A DNA stretch of 37,734 nt from Chara braunii (GCA_003427395.1 BFEA01000522.1:243940-281673), one strand, 5' to 3'. Positions 1 to 9,056 are shown, numbered from the stretch's first letter. The notes: generated by a model not told the origin, from the sequence alone. Program-made: numbers and translations.

Positions 1-525
1 TGTTAAAACAAGGCTCCATCTATTGGTGGGGAGCAACACCTGCTGGAAATGGGGTCCAGCGTCCCATAGATACAACCATATCCTCACAAATTGGCACAAA
101 CTGGGAACCGGGCCCAGCGTCCCATAACCAGTGCGTTCAGAAAACTTCATCAGAAAAATTCCTACCAGAAAATCTTAGGCTTTTGGAACATGAGAGACCG
201 GGGCCCAACTACTTCAGACATGTCCATGACAACGTCATGATTAAGCAAAAATTCGAAACAACTCAGAAAAACAGCTCAGAAACAACTCTGAAAAATTCCC
301 ATCAAGCCACTTTACCACCCTCCGGCACGACTGACTGCAGCAGAGCCACCATCTCTGCTGCTGCTATGCCATACTCCCATCCCACCAGCTAGCCCCCTCA
401 CTTGTAGGCCGCGTGATAACCCACCGTCTTCTCCAGCTCTCACCTCCACCCGGCCAAATTCCCCTAAATCTACGGACGTTCTCTTTTGTATCTGAGTGTA
501 TCTGAGTTTAGCCGAAGGTTCCAGG
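1..525. other. Anonymous non-coding stretch
   Basis: No convincing gene is visible. The 13-mer CCAGCGTCCCATA occurs twice, near 57-69 and 115-127, each time after a G-rich run. The text CTATTGGTGG with a following ACACCT-type stretch (about 21-45) loosely resembles 34148-34175, so this may be the edge of a dispersed repeat. Short ORFs here have no recognisable domain. Confidence 0.4.
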
Positions 526-558
526 TCAAAACGGATGTCTCGAAGGTCCGGAGTCAGC

Positions 559-559
<1 letters not shown>

Positions 560-603
<44 letters not shown>

Positions 604-690
604 TAAATGTGGCCCGATGGGCCACGGATCAGATATTAAACTGACCAGAACAGATACACTTGATCTTAGCCAAAAGGCCGAGAAAGGTAT
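560..690 (-). pseudogene. U2 snRNA 5'-domain retropseudogene with poly(A) tail
   Basis: Read on the minus strand, 690 down to 603 matches the first ~88 nt of spliceosomal U2 snRNA: the ATACCTTTCTCGGCC 5' end, the TTTTGGCTAAGATCAAGTGTA stretch, TCAGTTTAATATCTGAT, and an intact stem-loop GTGGCCCATCGGGCCAC. It stops just before the Sm-site region and runs directly into 43 A (plus-strand T 560-602). The branch-point-recognition GTAGTA is reduced to a single GTA (3-nt deletion), so it cannot act as a normal U2. A 3'-truncated snRNA joined to poly(A) is the hallmark of LINE-type retroposition. The upstream side (about 690-800) is not U2 and holds an imperfect hairpin around TTAGC/GCTAA, so this could be a chimeric retrocopy. 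No clear target-site duplication was found. Confidence 0.85.
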
Positions 691-949
691 AGCCAGCGGG
701 TTTTGGTATGGGATGTGATTGTGATAGCCGTGCCGAAAGCATCTTAGCAATGGGAACCCATCGCTAAGACCGGCACTTTGAGGCACCTTATCCAAAAAAA
801 AAAATTGTTTCATAGCTTCCCGCCAAACAGCTAATTCCCGTGCCGGCATCCACGGTCTGAAAGACACAGAGTAGCTTAAAAAGGAGCATCATCCATAACT
901 AATTTGTCGTCCCTTTTCTGCAACATCCACTATCCACTGCTCTATGTGC

Positions 950-1138
950 TTAGCGGATTAGGGGAAGCAATATACGAAACCAAACTTCTCCTCTCGTTGT
1001 GGAATAAAGCCTCTCTTCGGTGGAGCTCCTTGTTTCACCTGAAACTGCCCACCCATTCTCATATATAAGGGATAGCCTCTTTTTCACGTCCGCAGGGAGT
1101 GAGAACGAGTTATTATCAAAGAAGATGGAAATAGGCAT
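950..1138 (-). pseudogene. Possible non-LTR ORF1-like remnant
   Basis: A 62-residue minus-strand ORF opens with a pattern F-x-N-x-S-x-S-L-x3-V-K-x-R-L-x2-IYE (residues about 7-29). The same pattern appears in the plus-strand ORF at 6873-7115, which lies in a region that looks like a decayed ORF1/gag. Two independent occurrences suggest one dispersed coding family rather than chance. No catalytic domain is present and both flanks are non-coding. The LINE assignment is inference only. Confidence 0.3.
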
Positions 1139-1288
1139 GTTCCCCTAACCACTCACTGCAGCCTGAAAGCGAGCAGGATCTGGGTTGACTACCACCTTGA
1201 CAAAGTCTTCCCCCGTCGTCACGGTACTCAGAGAGAGCCAACCGGTAAGGGAGAACCGCATCCACAAACAAGTGCCCAGAAGATCGCG

Positions 1289-1290
<2 letters not shown>

Positions 1291-1339
<49 letters not shown>
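1291..1339. repeat. (CT)n microsatellite
   Basis: About 24 uninterrupted CT units. The Arg-Glu and Leu-Ser ORFs that cross it are artefacts of the dinucleotide repeat. Confidence 0.97.
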
Positions 1340-1342
<3 letters not shown>

Positions 1343-1845
1343 CTGCGTTGGAGAGGAGGCTATCAAGGATGGAGATCCCGGCGGGGGTTCAGATCCTGCC
1401 GGGGATGCCATTTTGTCCACCAACAACCAAATTCACAACATAACAATCATTATCAAAATTACCCCTACAAAGCTACATCCTATTTGAGTAGAGTACTTCC
1501 TCCAAGCTTCAACACTAGAAGCAAAACTTTAGGCTAACCAAGCCTTCAGGAGATGCAGAGGAAACGGAGCGTATACCTGCTACACACATAGTTCTTCGCG
1601 TCATAACGAACCCGTAGTCAGCGGTCAATTTCCTGCGTCTTCGTCAGCAACCGGCCATCCTGAGAGCAATTAGCATCACACCAGCAGAACCCCATCGTCA
1701 TTGCCTGCGAACCATGGAGACGACCGGGCCATGTGGTGTGGAACCGCTATGGTACCTCCTATTGGCTCCCAATGCTGCCCGTCCTTCCGCCCTAAGTTGG
1801 TCATGTAGAAACCAACCACTGGCAGTCTGGCAGACAGAGCGGCTA

Positions 1846-2107
1846 CGGTGAATCTGGTTACACCTCGAAGTTGGCGAGAGATGCCTGGGCGAAACCCTAG
1901 CACAGGCCGCCCGAGTGTCTGGTCGGCTATGGTGAATTTGGTTAGGCGTCGAAGTTGCCTACCTTCTTCCCCGGAATACAGCGTACGGTCATTTTAGCTG
2001 TATTTAGACTGAAAGATACCCCAAATACAGCGATAATGACCGTACGTTGTATTCGGGGGAAGAAGGGTAGAGATCCCTGAGTGAAACCCTAACACAGGCC
2101 GCCCGAA
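1846..2107. repeat. Duplicated ~75-bp unit, second copy interrupted by a foldback element
   Basis: A unit beginning CGGCTACGGTGAATCTGG and ending ACAGGCCGCCCGA (1846-1911) recurs from 1922, starting CGGCTATGGTGAATTTGG. The second copy is split by the inverted-repeat element at 1959-2070 and resumes as GAGATCCCTGAGTGAAACC, ending ACAGGCCGCCCGA near 2106. This gives an internal uninterrupted reference for the insertion. Confidence 0.75.
1959..2070. mobile_element. 112-bp foldback/MITE element
   Basis: Terminal inverted repeats of about 35 bp: the left end CTACCTTCTTCCCCGGAATA and the right end TATTCGGGGGAAGAAGGGTAG are near-perfect reverse complements, continuing inward through CGTACGGTCATT. 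A second inner inverted pair (AGCTGTATTT / AAATACAGC) lies between them. It interrupts a duplicated unit whose other copy is intact. It is not related to the GGGCCTCGC family further on. No protein is encoded. Confidence 0.8.
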
Positions 2108-2245
2108 GCGAGGAGGGAGAAAGCCGACGGACGCGTGCCGAGGCACGGGTTCACCGGCCTACAGACCCCGCACCTGCAGCTAACGCACTGGGCCGCTAGC
2201 GCTCCGCCTCAGAACTTCATCGCTGGACCAGCGCATCCAACCTTG

Positions 2246-2505
2246 AGATCTCATCATTGAGCTGACCGGACACAGCCAATTCACAGTTTATTTGGTTTTA
2301 CTCGTCATGTACCTTCATGATCGCTGTATTTCGACAGTTTATGGGTGTACTCACTAGGCTCTTGGGTGGAGATGGTAATTTTCTGCTTCACAAAAAAAGA
2401 ACAGAGTTGGGATGGGTAAGGAATGAAAAAAAACGAAAAACATTGGACCATTTCTCGATTCACGCTTGCCATTCTTGCGCAGGGCACGACCTTGTCAGAG
2501 ATATC
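2246..2505 (-). pseudogene. U6 snRNA pseudogene, tandem unit 1
   Basis: Minus-strand text near 2440-2490 matches the 3' part of U6: AATCGAGAAATGGTCC (plus-strand GGACCATTTCTCGATT) and CCCTGCGCAAG. The stretch beyond, to 2505, is a poor match to the central U6 region. The U6-like part sits in a larger unit that starts CTCATCATTGAGCTGACCGG (2249) and is repeated from 2782 in unit 2. Divergence in the central domain argues against function. It ends where a TIR element is inserted at 2506. Confidence 0.75.
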
Positions 2506-2781
2506 GGCCCTCGCTGCGCTACTCTCCAAACGCACAAAATGAGAATGCGGGCCTCGCTCCACTACACAATACTGTACATGCATTTGGCTCAGGGACCAGG
2601 TGCATTCAGACGATTCCAACGTTATGAATGTATCCCGTCACAAAAGAGTCCAAATGCATGTACAGTGTAACAGTTGTGTAGTGGAAGGAGGCCCTGAATC
2701 TTAAGCTAGAACATAGAAAGATACACCGCCATAATTTTTGCCATTTGTGCATGGGGAGAGTTACTGTAGCGCAGGAAGGCC
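2506..2781. mobile_element. GGGCCTCGC-family TIR element, outer copy (nested)
   Basis: The ends are GGCCCTCGCTGCG and CGCAGGAAGGCC, flanked by a 3-bp duplication ATC (2503-2505 and 2782-2784). Its interior includes TAGAACATAGAAAGATACACCGCC, matching the interior of the related copy at 2876-3003. It is itself interrupted by a second member of the family at 2549-2694. Without that insert it is about 130 bp, the same size class as the 2876 and 3755 copies. Confidence 0.75.
2549..2694. mobile_element. GGGCCTCGC-family TIR element, inner nested copy
   Basis: A 146-bp element with TIRs GGGCCTCGCTCCACTACACAA and TTGTGTAGTGGAAGGAGGCCC. The inverted match extends inward through ACTGTACATGCATTTGG / CCAAATGCATGTACAGT. 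It lies inside the outer copy 2506-2781; the flanks TGC (2546-2548) and TGA (2695-2697) look like a 3-bp duplication with one later mutation. The interior differs from the outer element, so it is a different subfamily. Confidence 0.75.
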
Positions 2782-2875
2782 ATCATCATTGAGCTGACCG
2801 GCCCCAGGCAATTCAGTTCCGAAATATTTGGTTTTGCTCATCATGTACCATCATCTGGATTCCAGCTCGGTCTGT

Positions 2876-3003
2876 GGGCCTCGATCCGTTACTCTCGACA
2901 TGTGCAAAAGGAGAGTGAATTTTCCGCTAGAACATGGAAAGATACACCTCCATGATTTTTGTTTTGTCTTCTGTGCATGTCGAGAGTATTGGAGCGAGGC
3001 CCC
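2876..3003. mobile_element. GGGCCTCGC-family TIR element (128 bp)
   Basis: TIRs GGGCCTCGATCCGTTACTCTC and GAGAGTATTGGAGCGAGGCCC, with a TGT duplication at 2873-2875 and 3004-3006. Unit 1 of the U6 repeat (CGCTGTATTTCGACAG near 2323) supplies an uninterrupted version of the target, which confirms the insertion. The interior carries the same TAGAACATGGAAAGATACAC block as 2506-2781. Non-autonomous; no ORF. Confidence 0.85.
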
Positions 3004-3080
3004 TGTATTTGAACAGTTCAATTGTATACCCACTGAGGACCTCGCCACTCTTGCGCAGGGGCCATGCTAATCTTCTCTAT

Positions 3081-3495
3081 GGGCCTCGCCACACCACTCT
3101 TGAAAACTCGTTTTCAAGAGTACAGCCTCTCGAAACTTGCGGCAGTCAAGAGCTATCAGAGCAGCTCTTGAAACCCTTTCAAGAGCAGCTCTCGAAAGAT
3201 GGGAAACCCGAGCAGCTCTCGAAAGATGGGAAACCCCAGCCTGCAACTCGTGCTTTTTCAAGCGTCCTTGGCCGAACCCTTGAGGGACTTCCCATTTTTG
3301 AGAGCTGTCAGGCCGTTATCCTGACTCCATTCCAAAAAAAACAAAGCTGTACGACTGTCTTTTTTCATCCTTTGTCCAACACCATCGCCCTTTCGAGAGT
3401 GCTGTGTGGCGAAGAGGCCTCAACTCTCGAAAACCCAACTCTTGAAAAAGTCTGACAACTCTCGAAACATTTTCGCGTTTCGAGAGTGGTGTGGC
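3081..3495. mobile_element. GGGCCTCGC-family TIR element, CTCTCGAAA subfamily
   Basis: The left end is GGGCCTCGCCACACCACTCTTGAAA. The right end TTTCGAGAGTGGTGTGGC lacks the last ~7 bases and its target duplication, apparently a small deletion, because U6 text resumes at once. The interior is full of CTCTCGAAA / TTTCAAGAG words, including a 27-bp direct repeat at about 3183-3236. It lies in the U6 pseudogene of unit 2. No transposase is encoded. Confidence 0.8.
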
Positions 3496-3539
3496 AATTC
3501 CAATTTTAACTGGCCGCAGCCGGTTGTTCTCCCGCTTAG

Positions 3540-3610
3540 GGCCCTCTCTCTCCACTACTCTCTCTAGAACATCATGATGGAAAAATATGCCGCCACTGTG
3601 GAAAGCCTGA
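3540..3610. mobile_element. Possible degraded member of the same TIR family
   Basis: The sequence CCACTACTCTCTCTAGAACATCATGATGG followed by ATATGCCGCCACTGTGG resembles the left end plus interior of the ~125-bp copies (TACTCTC, TAGAACATGG, ATACACCGCC). I cannot define a right end or a target duplication. Confidence 0.35.
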
Positions 3611-3754
3611 AATAAAGCAACATTCAAAGGAGGCTACGCCCTTTCAGGAACTATTTGCTGCTGTAAAAGTGCTCATAAGAAGGACAATCCACTGTGACTG
3701 GCAGGCGGCCGCGTCTCAGGCAAGGAAAAACCGCTACTGGTTGTCCCAGACATG

Positions 3755-3876
3755 GGGCCTCGCTGCACTACTCTTGAAATGCACGAAAGACAAAAATCAT
3801 GGCCGTGTATCTTTCCATATTCTAGTGGAAGATTCACTCTCGTTTTGCGCATTTCGAGAGTAGTGCAGCGAGGCCC
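3755..3876. mobile_element. GGGCCTCGC-family TIR element (122 bp), well preserved
   Basis: TIRs GGGCCTCGCTGCACTACTCT and AGAGTAGTGCAGCGAGGCCC are nearly perfect, and the inverted match continues through GAAATGC / GCATTTC. The target duplication is ATG (3752-3754 and 3877-3879). This is the clearest copy for defining the family: 9-bp GGGCCTCGC start, 3-bp non-specific duplication, no coding capacity. Confidence 0.92.
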
Positions 3877-4086
3877 ATGGTCTAAAACTACCAATTTTGT
3901 GACCGTCTCAGAGTCTGCAGAAGGTAACTTAAAGTTGCAATTTGCGGAGTGGCTTGGGGAATGAGAAGAGAATTTGTAGGCCGTTGGGTTTGGCCGTATT
4001 TTCATAGGCTGTGATACCGCAGCGAGAGTGTGGTTAGCTGCGGAAATTTTCTGTATTGACTTCTTTTGCCATGATTTGTTTCTATG

Positions 4087-4254
4087 GTTGATAGGCAGGT
4101 ATAGGTTATATATTATGTGGTTTAGGTTTGGTTTATTAAAATTTGTGGAAGGAAAAGGACATTGTTTTCCTTGGCCAACTGTGTTTTTTTTTGTTTGATA
4201 GGTAGGTATAGGTTACATGCAGCCTGGTTTAGGTTTGGTTTGTTAAATTTTGAT
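4087..4254. repeat. Two imperfect direct repeats (~60 bp)
   Basis: GATAGGCAGGTATAGGTTA...GTTTAGGTTTGGTTTATTAAA (about 4089-4140) recurs as GATAGGTAGGTATAGGTTA...GTTTAGGTTTGGTTTGTTAAA (about 4197-4248), offset about 107 bp. T-rich single-strand bias; no ORF. The stretch to 4600 is AT-rich with a 13-A run at 4447-4459 and nothing else recognised. Confidence 0.65.
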
Positions 4255-4616
4255 ATAATTTTGAATCTATAGTAGCTAGGTAGAATTGGATTGACTGGTT
4301 TGGATTGTGTTACCCGGGTCCGGTTTTGGGTCTCGTCAAAAGAGAAACTGGGTAAAGCTCCCAGATCCTTTGGTTCACTCCGGGTAGACTGTGAGGACCC
4401 CAGCCTCGTGCATGCTGTATTCAATATAAGCCGTGGGCATTTCACTAAAAAAAAAAAAATGCCACCATATTTTTTATTTTAATATTTTCTATTTATTTTT
4501 TTATTTTTTTAACATATTGTTGTTGTCTTTTGTGCATGTGTGAGTTTCAGGGCGGCCCTGTTATTTCGCTGCCATCGGATCCCAGCAGCGGCTCTGTTCC
4601 ACTAGCACATGAGTAA

Positions 4617-5416
4617 GGGCCTCGCCACACCAATGTCGAAAACTGCATTTTCGACATTTTCTACTGGCCACAGAGCAAGTAAAAATCCGAGATGCGAAAA
4701 AAAATCAGGAGCTGTCAGGGAAAGGGTTTCAACACCTCCTCTCGAGAAGGGCTCGTTTCCACTTCAGGCCTGCAAATTGGACATTTTCAACAGTCCTCGG
4801 ATGGGATGTCGAGTTCTTGCCCGAGGGCCTCGCTGCACCACTGTTGAAAATGCAATTTTCGACAGTTTCTCTTCGCCACAGGCTGTCGAAGTCGCAGACG
4901 GGAAAACAATTCGCCAGTTGTCAGAGCATGCTTCTCTACACCTCCTGTCAAAAGTTGTTCAATCCCCAGCCTGCTACTCTAATGCTTTCGACACTCCTCG
5001 GCTGCGCACTCGACATCTCTTCGAAATTCGGTGAGGGGGGTTAAGGTCGGGATGGACTAATGCTTGTCGTACCCTCTGGCACATTCGTCTTTTTCCATCT
5101 TGCGTTCACAAGTGCGTGCACTCTACAGTGCTGTGTGGCTAAAGGGGGGCAAACTGTCGAATAGAGGCTGTGGAATTTGTTCTGACAGCCGTCGAATTTT
5201 TCGCCTTTCGACTGTGGTGCGGCGAGGCCCCGAATCTCCAAAAGGAGAAAGGACCAACGCTTGTCCTATCTTCACCCCAGTTTGTCTCTTTTGTGCATAC
5301 GACTCGTGAGTTCTTCACTTCGACATGGAGGGTTTTTCTGTCGAAAGAGGGAATGTAGAGAATTTCCCGACATATGTCGAATGTCGTGATGTTTCTACAT
5401 TGGTATGGAGAGGCCG
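4617..5416. mobile_element. GGGCCTCGC-family TIR element, TGTCGAAA subfamily, outer copy
   Basis: The left end GGGCCTCGCCACACCAATGTCG matches the reverse complement of the right end TACATTGGTATGGAGAGGCCG. The duplication is TAA (4614-4616 and 5417-5419). It is interrupted by another member at 4825-5230. Excluding that and one duplicated target, it is about 390 bp. The interior is dense in TGTCGAA/TTTCGACA words. No transposase. Confidence 0.75.
4825..5230. mobile_element. GGGCCTCGC-family TIR element, TGTCGAAA subfamily, nested copy
   Basis: A 406-bp element with ends GGGCCTCGCTGCACCACTGTTG and CGACTGTGGTGCGGCGAGGCCC and target duplication CGA (4822-4824 and 5231-5233). Near 5130 an internal block GCTGTGTGGCTAAAGGGGGGC followed by AAACTGTCGAA matches internal blocks of the 3081 and 5679 elements, but each copy carries its own version of the CTSTCGAA word. 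Confidence 0.85.
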
Positions 5417-5425
5417 TAAGGTAAA

Positions 5426-5544
5426 CGGCCTTGCTGCACTACTCTCTGCATGCACAAAAGACAAAAACAGTGGCTGTGTATCTTCCCATCGTCTAGCGAA
5501 TTCATTCTCATCTTGGGCATTTTGTGAGCAGTGGAGCGAGGACC
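5426..5544. mobile_element. GGGCCTCGC-family TIR element (119 bp)
   Basis: Ends CGGCCTTGCTGCACTACTC and GAGCAGTGGAGCGAGGACC; duplication AAA (5423-5425 and 5545-5547). The interior ATGCACAAAAGACAAAAACAG matches the 3755 copy. It lies 6 bp from the 4617-5416 element, showing local clustering of insertions. Confidence 0.78.
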
Positions 5545-5678
5545 AAAGTCTGTGAGTCTCTCTGCACTACTCTAGACTCGAGAAAAAACTAGAGTAGAAA
5601 ACGGGAAAAAAAAAGGGCCCTGGGGCGAATCTCTGCGCTAAGTAGTAAGTACTGCATTAATTTTTCTGCACTAATTAA

Positions 5679-6191
5679 GAGGCTCGCCACACAGGCTGTC
5701 AAAAACCCTGTTTTCGACAATTTTGCATCGCCACACAGACTTTCGAAGAATTGCAGCTCAAAAAACTTTTGACAGGTGTCAGAATGGTCCTTTCGACAGC
5801 CGCCCTCCAGCAACGGTTTCCTCCCGCCTGCAGGTGAAAAAAATTTGACAGTGCCCCGCCGGGCTTTCGAAAATTGCGTTCGAATTTGCGTTGTCAGGGA
5901 ATGCTCCCTGACAGCCGTGGCCTGTTTGTCGGTATGTAGTCAACAGTTGCTGTTGAAAACGACGTCGGCATCTGGTCCCCATCCGCGCACAAATTCATCC
6001 ATTTAACAACAACCGCCTTCGCCACACAGCACCTGTCGAAAGGTGGCTTTGACTTGCCAACTTTCGAGAACCTCGCCCCCTCGACAGGATGTGTGGCGAT
6101 AGGGGGGGAAATTGTCGACGGCCGGACTGTCGAAAATGTACTGACACCTGTCGAAAATTTTCGACTTTCGACAGCCTGTGTGGCGAGCCTC
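5679..6191. mobile_element. GAGGCTCGCC TIR element (513 bp), TGTCGAAA subfamily
   Basis: TIRs GAGGCTCGCCACACAGGCTGTC and GACAGCCTGTGTGGCGAGCCTC are perfect over 22 bp, with TAA duplicated at 5676-5678 and 6192-6194. It has many internal CTGTCGAAA words and additional CGCCACACAG-type sub-ends near 5729, 6019 and 6090. It is the longest intact member and has no meaningful ORF, so it depends on a transposase elsewhere. Confidence 0.92.
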
Positions 6192-6199
6192 TAACAGTT

Positions 6200-6870
6200 A
6201 CTGTACTAAATTGAATGCGGAGCTGCTTGGCGCTGCCAAGAAGCGATTATGATTAGGTTAAGCCTTACTGGATATCCGGGGAGTGGGCAGGGACAGCCCA
6301 GGGGAACCATGATGACTTTTTTCAGGTTTTCAGCCCTACTCCCTCCATAGCTAAAGCTTTCAGTACTATCGAAGTACTGTTAAGCACTTTGTGGTAGGAT
6401 TTCCAGGACTCGTGGTGAGTGACCCGTATGCTTGGTCTTTCATGGTTATGAATCTCGAAGTGGTCCTGCATCACGGCAAGGCTTCACTAATCTGCTCCCT
6501 CCACATCGGTGCCTAGCCACCAGGTTGTTGCCGCAAGAGACCGCATCCGACTTCAGGATCAGAATTAGACAGGTGAAAAGTTCAGGTGCCTTGCTTCTTC
6601 CCACTATTGCGGTCAAGGCCGTCATTCAGGCCTTGTTTTCTGCTTAGGAACTATTAAGGACACGTTTTTTCTTCTAATTTAGCCACTGGCGGTCTGTTAA
6701 AGATTAGGAATCCAGGATTGTGTTTTATGATTTTCTCTCTACGGGTAGCACCTGGTTTCTTGTTTTCGAGTATCCTGTGCTCCGAGACGGGATTGAGAAT
6801 GGCTGCTTCAACGTCTTCCCTCCCCGGCTCCGATGTCCGCAGAGGAGAAACAATGGGTATGGGAATTATT
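6200..6870. other. Region with no assignable gene
   Basis: Single-copy-looking sequence with only short ORFs. It leads into the degenerate ORF1-like region and may be its 5' untranslated part, but nothing here shows that directly. Confidence 0.3.
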
Positions 6871-6872
6871 AG

Positions 6873-8078
6873 ATGACTGCTCTCGAAAGGGATTCAGAAT
6901 CTCCGGATGCATATGCTGCGAAGGTCATCGAGATGGGACCGGACTTTGTTTGGGTTGTCATCAACCAGGAGGTCTATGAGATTCAAACCTGTTGGTCGAA
7001 CGAACATGCACTTATTGTACATTTTGGTAATGTTTCGACTTCCTTGTCACCGTCGGTAAAGAATCGCCTTGTTCGAATTTATGAAAAGACGGATGGGCAA
7101 AGTCGCAGGAATTAATAAACGTTCCACCTAAACGTGGAATTTTCAGGAATGAAGGGAAAGATGTAATCACCATGGACAGGAAGTCCTACATGGTTACTTT
7201 TAAACCATGGATGTCGGAACAGGAGATCTAAGATTGGAGCGAATCCTTGAGATCTAGGTATTTTTGGGTAAAAGTTCTGCAGGTTCCAATATAGATTCTC
7301 CCTCATATTAGAGGAGCGCTCCAAAAGGTTTTGGGGAGGGTTTTGAAATCCTCCCCAGCCTTTGCCGACCCTATTGCTCCAGACCTATGGACAATCCGGT
7401 TTGACTTGATCCTGACGGCAACACTTTAGTATAAGCAAAATCTGATAGTTGACCTGGGGAAAGATGGTTTTGCTGAACTAGAGGTCGCATGTTGCTGATT
7501 CGTTTTGGTGCAAAGCATGCCGACGATATCTGCACGAGGAATCAGATCCTAAGTGCTCAAAGAGTATGCAAAAAGCCTCCTATCGGGAGGCTATCATCAT
7601 GGGGAAGGGCAAAACGGGAGATGTGGAGAATAAGGTTACGGAGAACGGGGAGAAGGGGGATGAGGGACACATTCAGGAAGAGACTCTGAAGCGAAGCCGG
7701 ATGAAAGGAAAGAAGCGTAAATTCAGAAAGGCCACAGGAGGCCCTGGGCTAAGAAGAAGGAAACGGGAAAGAAAGAAAAGTTGAAGGGAAAAGGAAGAGG
7801 ATAGGAAGAACGGGGGGATAAAGATCAGCCTCAGCAGGAGCTGGCCAAGAAAAGGAAGGAGAGGGAGGAGAAGGGAGAGCAAAGGGAGGAGGTGCCGAGG
7901 GAGGAGTCTCAAAAGGGGGAAAAGAAGGGGGAATCCTCAGACCCCAAACCACTGGTTGTGGCCTTCCAAGAAAATGTGGCTAATGCTGCTTTAGGATTCG
8001 GCCCCCCAAAAGGAGGTTGTGATGAACTGTTTTCTGCAGCCGCGCGGCTTTCTGCGCAAGACTACTTCAGGGATTGAA
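6873..8078 (+). pseudogene. Degenerate ORF1/gag-like coding remnant with zinc-knuckle-like segment
   Basis: Plus-strand coding similarity runs across several frames with stops and frameshifts. The first piece (6873-7115) shares F-x-N-x-S-x-S-L-x3-V-K-x-R-L-x2-IYE with 950-1138. Near 7250-7480 another frame reads WVKVLQVP, then RFDLILTA and KDGFAELEVACC, a layout like plant LINE ORF1 (a DUF4283-type domain followed by a Cys-rich knuckle). Near 7500-7560 a frame gives C-x2-C-x4-H-x6-C spacing, resembling a decayed CCHC knuckle. From 7590 to 7930 it becomes a purine-rich Lys/Arg/Glu/Gly stretch. No endonuclease or RT follows. The family call is inference; a gag from an unrelated LTR element is the alternative. 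Confidence 0.35.
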
Positions 8079-8383
8079 TTGTGATGACTCGGTGAATTGC
8101 ATGGGTGCCCTTGCCTTGCTTGCTTTTTCTCTTCTTCGGAAATTGAGGCCGGGGTAATATTTTGACAGTTGGTAGCTGATCGTGCCTTAGCGAGCGCGAA
8201 AGATAATTGTTGACATAGCTTCTTTCTTGTTCTGCTGTGAAAAATGGGAATTTTGGCGCGATCGTCGCGCAGGAAAATCTTTTTGAATTTTCAACTAATG
8301 TCGAACCCCCGCGGGCTCTCGGAATTTGCTGCATCCAAAATTTCTTTTTGCAATTAGGATTTAGGCGCACCTCAACTTCTGCT

Positions 8384-8971
8384 GCAGCGCTTCTTGCTTG
8401 CGCACGCCTTGCCGCATCAGGAACCGCACACTGATTTTTTCGTGCCCTAATCCTTGCGCGTAACTGTAATTCTTAATTTGGTGGGCATAATTGCAACTGT
8501 AATCCTCTCGTTCTTGATATCTTTTGTGGCGCCCCCCTGCGCGCGTACTCCTTCCTCTGTCTTGTTGGCCTGAACGCTTGCATGACCAGATTGATGTGTG
8601 GAGTGAGGCTACGTCCCCCACGCCGCGGCCTGGCCATGCAGTCGTAGGCACTTCCTTCCTTCTTCTCCCTCCTACTCGGACACAATCCGGGGTATCGCGC
8701 GCACACATGCATGCTATAAATTTCGCAAGCACGATTAACTCGCGCTCCAAGAGTTTTGGAGTTAGAGAGGTCGAGAGGATCGGCTAACGAGCAGGAGTTG
8801 GCGGGTGGGTAGAGAGTTGGGCTATCCGACGAGCTGATGCTGGGCATGCGAGGTTGATGTGGGGCCGCGACAGACTGTGGCGGACGAGTGAACCTGGCTT
8901 GCATGCTCGGATCAAGCGGGGTGACAACTCTGTGTGGGTGCGAGGCGACGGACTGCCCGCATCGGGATGTT

Positions 8972-9056
<85 letters not shown>

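Larger units (their letters stand above)
2782..3530 (-). pseudogene. U6 snRNA pseudogene, tandem unit 2, split by TIR elements
   Basis: Unit 2 starts CATCATTGAGCTGACCGG like unit 1. Its U6 part is better preserved: the plus-strand text 3050-3080 (CTTGCGCAGGGGCCATGCTAATCTTCTCTAT) is the reverse complement of the central U6 domain, and TTCCAATTTTAAC at 3498-3510 is the adjoining U6 segment. The 415 bp between them is a TIR element. A second element (2876-3003) sits in the unit's non-U6 part. The U6 3' end is missing, so it is dead. Confidence 0.75.

Noticed and set aside
526-867. 113-residue minus-strand ORF
   Set aside because: It is the translation of the U2 retrocopy and its poly(A) tail (poly-Lys).
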